The notes under the pieces are model-generated. The model was not told where the DNA came from. It made no database searches and saw only the letters and a list, made by a program, of their open reading frames with translations. A stretch of 20,323 nt of DNA. It comes from Saccoglossus kowalevskii. Its lineage: Eukaryota > Hemichordata > Enteropneusta > Harrimaniidae. Position 1 is the first letter of the stretch, and each line of letters opens with the position of its first letter. The translations under genes and the position numbers were made by a program. Positions 8,262-15,589 of the stretch are shown here, in pieces. The stretch is taken from contig NW_003123907.1 in NCBI RefSeq assembly GCF_000003605.2, positions 681,242-701,564 on the forward strand, written 5' to 3'.

Positions 8262-8302
8262 GCTCTGACCATGGAGGTACTTTTCTACCTCCATGCTCTG
8301 AC
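8262..8302. repeat. 25-bp fold-back insert flanked by perfect 8-bp direct repeats
   Basis: GCTCTGAC at 8262-8269 is repeated exactly at 8295-8302. Between them is a 25-bp hairpin, CATGGAGGTA-CTTTTC-TACCTCCAT, whose arms (8270-8279 and 8286-8295) pair perfectly over 10 bp. An 8-bp duplication is the signature of hAT transposase. The right arm, read outward-in as ATGGAGGTAGAAAAG, recurs at 5131-5145. This is probably the two joined ends of an almost completely deleted hAT-like MITE. Confidence 0.75.
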
Positions 8303-9005
8303 AGAAGAGAGACCGTAATTGGGCACACTCCACTTACGTTTCTATCTACCCTTAACGTCCAAATAATTTTGCATGAAATAGAAATAATGTTGAGGGTTTA
8401 TGTAATAAAAAAACATGGATCCCTCAGTCACGCTTATTAACCGTGCCTCAGTTAAGAATGTTTCAGATTGCCGACTTCAGACTTGATAAAAAAAAATGTG
8501 TAGACTTCCGCCCTAATCGGGTTTGTTGTTTTGTGTTTCAATAATTATATTTACAGGTTTAACAGAGTTTATTATTATTATTTTTTTATGAAATACGATT
8601 TAGCACAATTTTAGTAACGCATAGGGAAACCTTACCGAGTGGCATCGCACATGGATTTCTCTTGCGTAAATACAATACGGTCCCGAGGCGATGAATACGC
8701 GCTATGCATGAAATTATAAACCACCAATAGCTTTACAATAGTGTCGTGTACCTGAGAATTATATATGGAGGTGAACGTGTGTTACACAATATTTTTGGCG
8801 TAAAATGAAATTGGCAAAGCAAAAAATATCAGCCATACCAAAACAGGCAGCTAGTAAGGCCAGACTTTTTTATTCCTTGTTTCTCGAGTTTTTATAAGGC
8901 AATTTTTTTGAGGAGGGCAGGAAAAAATTGTGTGATTCTCAAAGAATTGTAAGTGAGATCATTGATTGGAGAGACGAAATGAAATAAAATTGTATTTCAT
9001 GTATA

Positions 9006-9036
9006 ACCATAGACCCTCTGTTAGAGGGTCTATGGT
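9006..9036. repeat. Perfect 14-bp-arm hairpin
   Basis: ACCATAGACCCTCT (9006-9019) and AGAGGGTCTATGGT (9023-9036) are exact reverse complements separated by GTT. It lacks a T-run after the stem. It is more likely a transposon end or fold-back core than a terminator or RNA gene. Confidence 0.8.
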
Positions 9037-9096
9037 ATAACCTTGTTTCTCATCTGCGCGAGACTTCGGTATTTTGATCATGATACTCCCACGAAA

Positions 9097-9564
9097 ATGC
9101 AACTTGGATTTGTTATGCGGCGGGTGGTAAAAAATGAAGATAAAAATAATATTTTTTTAGCATTTTTTTGCGCTTACAAGTCGGCGGGCGCGAGAAATTA
9201 CGCTGAAATAAAATTTTATTTTTATTTCAATTTCGGCTCCTGTTCATTCGGCGGGTTCGCGAAACAAGGGATAATAAAAGCCTGGCCTAACTCTAGTTTC
9301 ACAATAAATTTAAATTCCAAGAGGAGACAGTGTGACAATCCGTCAACCAAGGCATATAACATAGTGACCGCTGGCGGAGACAGAAAATGCGGGCAAGGAC
9401 TGGCGACGAAACACCCCTCCCCTGACCCATGTCCACCTATAATACGTAACCCATGGATTGTAATTTTTAGAAACTGTCGCTTTACCAACCTGTTATGTTA
9501 TTTCGCGCATCTTGAAGTTATTACAAATATGTTGTTTCTCGATTCTCGAACGAATGACCATTGA
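9097..9564 (+). other. Unrecognised 155-codon open frame
   Basis: The first ATG of a long open stretch (open from 9043) is at 9097. The translation is rich in Phe, Asn, Arg and Cys and shows no family motif I recognise. A low-complexity AT block (ATTTTTTTAGCATTTTTTTG, and a TTTTATTTTTATTT run) passes through it without a stop. I saw no splice or promoter support. It may be chance or transposon-derived. Confidence 0.12.
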
Positions 9565-9735
9565 ATGTCATTCACTATTCATTACTGTAACACAAGTATT
9601 ACTATTGATTTTTTTTTTTTTGCACTGGCGTTCATGTTTATAAGTCATTAGAATTCTTAATTGTAATCCCATCCTGAAATGTATGTTTGGTGTGGCTTAT
9701 AGCACAATATCGCGAGGAACATGGAAATAGTGCCT

Positions 9736-9740
9736 CCATT
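9736..9740 (+). repeat. Target-site duplication CCATT, left copy
   Basis: CCATT directly precedes the TGTCGGG terminus. The same five bases directly follow the opposite terminus at 11761-11765. Five bp is the usual BEL/Pao duplication length. Confidence 0.85.
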
Positions 9741-9800
9741 TGTCGGGAATAGACAGACACAATGTCTGTTACCACGTTACGTAACTTGCAAGGTTATTTA
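9741..9800 (+). repeat. Inverted LTR head (left terminus, U3 end)
   Basis: These 60 bp match the first 60 bp of the internal LTR, with one mismatch, but in the opposite orientation. The match ends at GGTTATTTA, where the gag-side sequence begins. Together with 11682-11760 it makes a terminal inverted repeat. Confidence 0.93.
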
Positions 9801-9948
9801 GATGTGATTGTTGTGGTTGTTCGATTTCCATCAGTTGTTCGGCTTTCTTCAGCAGTTTGGTAACTTGTGTTCGATGACAGCCTCGTTTTTTGGTAGCATC
9901 TTGTACCGCTTCTCTGTTAACGGTTTGCACGGCTTCGTTATCAGGCAT
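9769..9948 (-). pseudogene. BEL/Pao gag N-terminal fragment
   Basis: The ATG at 9948-9946, about 75 bp after the primer-binding site, opens 59 codons. The first 49 or so read as the start of a gag: acidic and polar, then a basic helix with KKRGCHRTQVTKLLKKAEQL. BEL gag proteins commonly begin with a comparable R-x-x-x-x-x-x-L-T-K coiled-coil segment. The reading then runs into the inverted LTR head and stops at TAA (9771-9769). The rest of gag, including any zinc knuckle, is absent. Position right after the PBS supports the call more strongly than sequence similarity. Confidence 0.7.
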
Positions 9949-10021
9949 GATGAGTGGTTAAGTAGTTCACAGGGACTGTGAGTAGTTATAGGTTTTAGTG
10001 CTATAACGTTTACAGTTGCAG

Positions 10022-10039
10022 ATCCTGGTCTCGGCACCA
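10022..10039 (-). other. Primer-binding site of the BEL/Pao element
   Basis: On the plus strand ATCCTGGTCTCGGCACCA reads as the 3' end of a tRNA including CCA. It lies 4 bp past the LTR end (10044). This is where a host tRNA would prime minus-strand DNA synthesis. The tRNA species is not assigned. Confidence 0.85.
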
Positions 10040-10043
10040 GAAA

Positions 10044-10310
10044 TGTGGGTGATAGTAGAGAAGTCAGTCAAGACGATATTTACGCTTCTGAGGCTAGTGA
10101 ACAACTAACTTTATTTCAGATACTACACACTTAAATACAATAAAAACAGATGTCAAAGTCATTACTGTAAACTTGAAAGGGTGCCGCTAATGGACACTAA
10201 AACAGTAGTTGGTCCAACCCGTAGTTGGTCCGGAAAGCAATCAAGCAATGTAAATAACCTTGCATGTTACGTAACGTGGTAACAGACATTGTGTCTGTCT
10301 ATTCCCGACA
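10044..10310 (-). repeat. Full-length BEL/Pao LTR (267 bp)
   Basis: On the minus strand it starts TGTCGGGAATAG and ends CACCCACA, giving TG...CA borders. It is preceded by a polypurine-type tract (10324-10311) and followed by the primer-binding site. It contains TATTTAA (10137-10131) and AATAAA (10115-10110). GTTACGTAAC (10266-10275) is a perfect 10-bp palindrome, and ACAGACA-TTG-TGTCTGT (10282-10298) is a perfect inverted repeat. Because it has a PPT on one side and a PBS on the other, it is at once the 3' LTR of one unit and the 5' LTR of another. Confidence 0.9.
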
Positions 10311-10594
10311 TTCTCCGGGCGGCCAAAGTGATCGCAGATTTGAAGTTTAACATGTAGTAAAATCAAAGTAGAAAATTCTATAATCTTTGTCGACGACGGA
10401 TATGTCGAAAACACATGGAATAGGTTAATCGAAATAAAGAACGTAATAAAAATGAAATACAATAGAATAAACGAAAAAATATTATAAAATAATCATAAAC
10501 GATAATATATAATAAGCTATATCCATCAAGATTGTCTAGAACTGTCTCGTATAATTGCATTACAGTTCAACAAATGTATAAAGAGTCACAGGAC
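10311..10594 (-). other. BEL/Pao 3' untranslated region with polypurine tract
   Basis: On the minus strand this follows the pol stop codon and ends GGCCGCCCGGAGAA (10324-10311) right at the LTR. A GC-rich purine-biased block in this position is the plus-strand primer region. The rest is AT-rich and non-coding. Confidence 0.7.
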
Positions 10595-10765
10595 TTAATC
10601 ATTACTGTTATTATCAAAAGTGTCCCGTATTTTTAATTCCGCGATAGCAGCAGCGGTTCTCTTAGGACGTTGCGATGTTACAGGCATGTGGTCAATATTT
10701 TTGGAGGCGGTTTTGCAGTCCGAATTGTCTGTCACACTTAGTTCTAGTGGGTACAACTTACCCGG
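10595..10765 (-). pseudogene. BEL/Pao pol C-terminal end (DUF5641-like)
   Basis: The minus-strand frame reads PGKLYPLELS and then a tail with RPKRTAAAIAELKIRD before the TGA/TAA region at 10595. BEL/Pao polyproteins end with a DUF5641 region that closes on K-L-Y-P-L-E, followed by a basic PKR-A-A-x-x-A tail, so only the last roughly 55 residues of pol are kept. Upstream, the frame is joined directly, out of phase, to the beginning of the reverse transcriptase. The intervening RT core, RNase H and integrase are deleted at CCGGG/TAAG. Confidence 0.75.
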
Positions 10766-11690
10766 TATCAAGGCAATCGTTGAGACTTTGCTGATCGCGG
10801 TATTTGGCACTGCAGTTGTATACGACTCTTATCGGTGTTGTTATCGAATCCTTTTTAACGGGGTGATGTGGAATATAATGACCACGAGTTGTGTCATCAT
10901 CAGTGACTTTCTCGATAAAGTCCCGCTTTAGCTGATCGTTTATGATGGAATTGTATATATCTCGCATTTCGTCTGATAGATGTTGTACCATTGACCTGGT
11001 TCTTTTTTTGGCTAGCGAGTAGTTAGTTGGAAGGGGAGGGTGATTTTCCTTCCACGGCAATCCAGCGATATACTTGTTTCCTTTGCGTTCGATTTTGGTA
11101 TCACGGTATAGTTCAAAGGAACGTTCGTCAGTGTTCTCATTTTCGCCCGCGGCCGATATCCCGATGGACTCTAAATCCCAGTATTTTGTGACGAGCTGTT
11201 CTTCTGATGAGGTATTTGTCAGGATTTTCATGACCGTCGCGTTTAATACGGAAATACTGTCCAGTTTCGACGGTCCAGATAGCAGATATCCTAACTTCGA
11301 CTTGACTGCAGTGGGTCCATGACCTCTCACGACATGGTCTTGTACAATAGACCAATAGTAGTCAGCCCCTATAAGTAAGTCGATCTCCATTGTGTCTGAT
11401 TGTACATGTGGTGCAAGTTTTAATCCCTGTAGATATCCATGCTTACGTACGGCTGGTTCAACGTAGTTACATATAGGCGAGCTTATGTTTGGTACAATTA
11501 GGGATCGTAGTGTAATCTCACCACAGTTTAACTGGAGTGATATATCAACTGTTTTAATCGTACGCACTCCTGTGTTTTCTTTCCCAAATGCACCTAGGCT
11601 CAAGTGTTCGACGTCACAATCATCACTATTCACACGTAGACGGGTGGCAGTAGATTCGGTAATAAATGTTCGCTGAGCTCCGGAAGGCAA
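10758..11690 (-). pseudogene. BEL/Pao aspartic protease and start of reverse transcriptase
   Basis: A 310-codon open frame on the minus strand. It begins at the SGAQRTFITE of the protease active site. The catalytic Asp of D-S-G is lost because the LTR head is fused here, giving P-S-G. Further markers in order are IDLLIGADYYW (about residues 103-113), KLGYLLSGP (about 132-140), a linker with FELYRD and LPWKENHPPLP, and then HYIPHHPVKKD and RVVYNCSAKYRDQQSLNDCL at the entry to the reverse transcriptase. These are typical of the DUF1758/Peptidase_A17 and RT regions of BEL/Pao pol. The frame then ends abruptly at TAA where the deletion joins it to the pol tail. It has no true ATG; the first codon is TTG with a TGA just upstream. 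Confidence 0.92.
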
Positions 11691-11760
11691 TCAAGCAATG
11701 TAAATAACCTTGCATGTTACGTAACGTGGTAACAGACATTGTGTCTGTCTATTCCCGACA
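11682..11760 (-). repeat. Truncated LTR head (right terminus, U3 end)
   Basis: These 79 bp are identical to the first 79 bp of the internal LTR except one base (11686 versus 10234). At TTCCGGA the LTR sequence passes directly into the protease coding sequence. Those seven bases occur in both parents, which suggests a join at microhomology. Confidence 0.93.
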
Positions 11761-11765
11761 CCATT
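11761..11765 (+). repeat. Target-site duplication CCATT, right copy
   Basis: CCATT immediately follows the TGTCGGG-type terminus (CCCGACA on the plus strand) and matches 9736-9740 exactly. Confidence 0.85.
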
Positions 11766-12029
11766 CCCGTAGTCCGTATCTCGTAATTTTTATTATCCTG
11801 AATTTGGAAAGTAAATAAGACTCGTGTATATTTCTAGAATCCTGAAAAACAGGAACCATTTCAGTGGCACGGTCCCAAGAGGTAGTGTGCCCGTCCCCAT
11901 CCTGATGATTCCGTATGCGCCATCTGCGTACGACTTTCGTGCGAACTAAACCGTATCCATAAAGTAAGCAAATAACACCGAATAAACGGCAAGGTAAAGA
12001 TTATGTCTAATTATAGTAAACACATACTG

Positions 12030-12115
12030 CGTGCGTGACTCGAACCGGCGCTTGCGTACGGCACCTAATCGCCTAGCTTCACGCCACTACACGTCTTCTC
12101 CTCGGCCACCGGGCA
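12030..12115 (-). mobile_element. Possible tRNA-derived SINE head
   Basis: On the minus strand a B-box-like GGTTCGAGTCA (12046-12036) lies downstream of two possible A boxes: GGTGGCCGAGGAG (12110-12098; Ser/Leu tRNA-like) or TAGGCGATTAGG nearer to it. GCGTG and CACGC can pair across the unit like an acceptor stem, but a proper T stem does not form, so it is not a functional tRNA gene. A tail repeat and target duplications were not found. Confidence 0.4.
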
Positions 12116-12486
12116 TGAAACCCGTCCACGCGATCCGCGCCACACAGCGTGGCCATAAAGGTCTATTATAGGTCTATAACTAAATTCGGGACAACGACGT
12201 TCGACCCACGCGTAAATACACTGTGACGCTGGACTCATAACATTTATGCCTAAATAAATGATTATTTGACCATGGCCAAACAAGAATTATTTTTAACAAG
12301 AATTATTTTCTACTAGCATACACGCATACAGTCATAATAATAGACCATTTTCCGTTCACTGCGAGAATCACGCGTTATGCGTGAAATCGAGCGTAAAAAC
12401 AAGACAAACAAAGGTCATAGCGTCGTAGTCGCGTCAAACATCGCGTGGGATTCGACAAACGCGAAAGTATTTTGGGGGACATTTCC

Positions 12487-12888
12487 ATGCTTAATAATGT
12501 GCTGTCCACATTTGATGATAGGCAATTTCGATTAAGTGAGGGTATTCGGAAGCAATATTCCTCTGTCGAAGATCGGCCGGTCGATGTGAGCTACGAAATA
12601 AAGAAATTCGAGTTGAAAATCAAATCGTTCGACGCGCGTCTTTCATGCATCTCGCGAGATCTCCCAATTGTACGGAAAATCACCTATTTAACCAGATATT
12701 GGGTTGTCGGAACATTGGGTTGTCGGACAGATGATCCTTCTTCAGATATTATCGTAACAAATGTCCACACCATTGTGTATTTCCTTATTGTACCAAATTA
12801 TAACAAAAACAGTGAAAGTGTGTCTGCTCGAGAAATGCTTAGATGCGTGGATAGAATTATCGTGAAAATAGATGACATGTATTTGTAA
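12487..12888 (+). other. Unrecognised 133-codon open frame
   Basis: The first ATG (12487) of a frame open from 12445 leads to TAA at 12886. An in-frame TAG lies shortly upstream. The first 75 residues are charged and could form a helix (IKKFELKIKSFDARLSCI), while the later part is more hydrophobic. I recognise no family. A 16-bp tandem duplication (ATTGGGTTGTCGGAAC, 12698-12727) interrupts it, and since 16 is not a multiple of three it shifts the frame. That argues against a conserved protein. Confidence 0.15.
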
Positions 12889-14270
12889 CTGACCATGTGT
12901 TACTGTGACCACAAGAAATAATGGAACGGCAATATTACAGTGAGTAAAACCATGTAGAAATGAAAACAGGCGCACTGATTGATGACTACATTGAAACAAA
13001 TGGGCATATGAATTACATTATGTATTGTCTTTGTACCCACTTTGAGCAAATTCGGTCAAAGTACTCCAGAGAAATTGCCAAAGACACGTGAAAATAGAAT
13101 TATAAATCCCTGTTTCAGACTTCGTTCTATGAAGACTAAAAACTTATTTAGGTGCTCATAAAATAAAGTGTTATACTCCATCTACTCGACTTGTACTAAT
13201 GATCATTTTCTCATACCCCCACTACACTCTCAAAATCCTCTGAAGTTCCCGCACCCTTAACATATCATCACGATCACACGCCCGTTCTGAGTTGCGCGTT
13301 GCCATTCACTGTTACTGAAATGAGAGTATTCATCGCTAAATTGTAAAGCACATGGTGGAACAATTAGCACAATAACATTTTGAAAACTTGGAACACAGAT
13401 ATTTTACTAGTACCAGCACCAATTGACATATGAAATTGTATAGAAATTATCAATTTACGAAAAAAGATGCCACGAAACAGTTTGCGAATATCTACACCAC
13501 CATAACTGAATACTAGTATGTTTGTTAGGATTTTTTAAGGTTGAAGAACACTTCAGAGTCAGCGACAACAAAAGGAACAAGTTATAATGTATAACTTCAA
13601 CACCGATTTTTGCAAATTATGTTGTCATTTCAGGCAATTATGATACTATATGTGACATTTGACCTTGGTGCAAAAATATGTGCTGAGATTCGGTAAGTTC
13701 AATTTACAATGTATGAGACAGGCAACGCATGGACGCACGATTGCCCTGGCGAGATGTGAGAATGTGGCTCAGTTTCCCATTTACATTTGTTGAGTTTTAA
13801 AGAATTTCCTTTCACTATTAAACATTATAAACACAATGAGTTAAACAAATTGTGTTTTGTTTAGATATAGTGTGGTAAGTTTGTACGTGATTTTCAGTAT
13901 GCAGACAGTATGCCCGGATGTAGTGTGTTTACGTATACTGGTACAAGTTACAGCTGTGGCCGTTGTTAACACCACTCAATACATTCATAAACTGCATATG
14001 GTAACACAATTGGGTTTATTTACCTCTCACATTAGTATATGTCTGTTATTTGAAGGCTATGTGTTTGAATGTTGTCAACACATCGTCAAAGTCACAGATG
14101 GCATTCATACGATATTTAGATTGAAGGGTTAATTGAAATTCCGCCCTCTATGCCTGAATGCGGTAGAGGAGCTAATGTGACAATAAAACACACGGAGACT
14201 GCGCACAGCGTTCGCCCCTCATACGCTCATTACAAGGTGATGCAGTGGTGTGCATCAGGGATGTGTTTTT
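12889..14270. other. Stretch without recognised features upstream of the GPCR gene
   Basis: This stretch is AT-rich, with short open frames that show no family signature and no clear repeats. The GPCR promoter presumably lies near its right end, but no TATA box or initiator could be chosen with confidence. Confidence 0.4.
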
Positions 14271-14279
14271 TCGTCAGCT

Positions 14280-14323
14280 GTGAGGGGGAACGACGACGAT
14301 CAAGATGAACAATTACATCAACG
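14280..14323 (+). other. Probable 5' leader exon of the GPCR gene (3' end)
   Basis: The exon ends at 14323 with donor GTACGT (14324-14329) and is matched by a strong acceptor at 15448-15449 (TTTTCTACTGTTTAG). The 5' end is not visible, so the start given is nominal. An ATG at 14305 (context CAAGATGA) opens a small frame that continues after splicing from 15450 to a TAG at 15527-15529. The intron would be 1126 bp. Inferred from splice-site quality and position. Confidence 0.5.
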
Positions 14324-15449
14324 GTACGTCTGTTTTTTTGTTTTATTATTTTGATGAAATGTAATCGGTGACTGTCTATTTCAAAATATTTTACTTTCAA
14401 TCTAGATTAGACGGCAACCAGGACAGACAATAAATAATGCATGCATATTGATATTCACAAATTCGATAAAGCTAGCCTTTGTGATCGAAGTTGAAAATAT
14501 TTATTAGCCTTGCTAGAATAAAACAGTACCGAATAACATGTGCTTCTACCGTTTATTTCTGAGTATGTACATTTCAGTCGAACAAAAGAATTGGGCACAG
14601 GAAGGTATATTATAATTAGATTCTAGAAAGGCACGTACAGCCTGTTTTTTTTTAATAGGTTGATGGAAATTTGCACCCAGCTGGTTATTATGTTTAGTAA
14701 ACACGCTTCCCAATTTACATTAAAATTGTCACTCCAGATTGCCCATTGTCTATTATTCGGGTGAGTAAATAAACCTAACGTGCTGCACAGAACGGGTTTT
14801 GCTTGTCATCGCTTGCTGCATGCATAGTGCCAGTATAATGCCGTAATCATGTTTTACATCGGTGAAACGAAACGAACGTCATATCGTCATTTTGGGCCTG
14901 CAAATGGATTTACGAAACACAGCAGACAGTTGATATCGCCTCGGTAACGTCGAATTTCAATACCAAACACACCCGGATACCCATCAACATTAATGATGTT
15001 AATGTTTTATTTCGCTTCTCAACAACAAATATAATATTTTTTAATTCATGCCAGTAATCATGTCACCATCACGAGAATACACGCTAAAGCCACGGAGTTG
15101 ACCCGAATAAACGAAAACAAATATATACCTCATTATTTTTGTTCATGCAACAATGAACTTTGTTTAAAATATGCAATAGAATATGTAAATGAGACAGGGT
15201 TAATAGACACAATTTATTATTGATATGACATTTATTTTGATCGCCGGGAACTAAGAATGGAGAGAAACATTGACAAATATGGTGCTAACTGATAACGACG
15301 GTGTTCCAAATCACAACCCTTCCAATATCACACACATCCTGTAAACTGACTTCCTGCAATTCTTAACATTAATTGTTTCAGGCTGTTCTGTCTGTGGGGC
15401 CTGTATGTAATTATTTAATTATGTATTTATTTTATTTTCTACTGTTTAG

Positions 15450-15589
15450 ATTACGATGCGAGCAGTCACGCTGGGATAAACGAGACACACAATGAAACGC
15501 GTTCGCTACTTTCGTGCACAATGAAGTAGAAGAAAGAGGGCCAGATCGCAACGCAATTACTGTACGACAAAGAGCTGAATATCTTCAAA
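15450..15589 (+). other. GPCR 5' leader in the coding exon, with small upstream ORF
   Basis: The acceptor AG at 15448-15449 follows a pyrimidine-rich tract. If joined to the ATG at 14305, a 32-codon frame runs to TAG 15527-15529. It contains two N-x-T sequons (NETHNET). That TAG is in the same frame as the receptor start codon, with 20 sense codons between. The upstream frame may be a regulatory uORF or a relic N-terminus. Confidence 0.45.

Larger units (their letters stand above)
7862..9740. other. Intergenic stretch without recognised genes
   Basis: This stretch holds an uninterrupted run of 18 G (8092-8109), the fold-back scar at 8262-8302, a perfect hairpin at 9006-9036 and an unrecognised open frame at 9097-9564. 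I saw nothing else that could be assigned. Confidence 0.5.
9741..11760 (-). mobile_element. Rearranged, defective BEL/Pao LTR retroelement with inverted U3 ends
   Basis: The insertion is 2020 bp long. Read on the minus strand it runs: LTR head (11760 to about 11680), protease and start of reverse transcriptase, C-terminal end of pol, 3' untranslated region with polypurine tract, one full LTR (10310-10044), primer-binding site, start of gag, then an LTR head in the opposite orientation (9800-9741). The reverse transcriptase core, RNase H, integrase core and most of gag are missing, so it cannot move by itself. The family call rests on the BEL/Pao aspartic protease and pol signatures and on the TG...CA LTR. 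Both outer termini are TGTCGGGAATAG, the U3 end, and a perfect CCATT flanks the whole unit. Confidence 0.92.

Noticed and set aside
9116-9256. CGGCGGG occurring three times at about 65-bp spacing
   Set aside because: The sequences between the motifs do not align convincingly, so a tandem repeat is not supported.
11074-11355. Open frames on the plus strand and in another minus frame across the retroelement
   Set aside because: They are shadows of the BEL/Pao protease and RT frame at 10758-11690.
12065-12283. 72-codon minus-strand frame
   Set aside because: It overlaps the possible SINE head and shows no recognised motif.
13857-14132. 91-codon plus-strand frame upstream of the GPCR
   Set aside because: No recognisable motif, and it does not join in frame to the GPCR by any good splice site.
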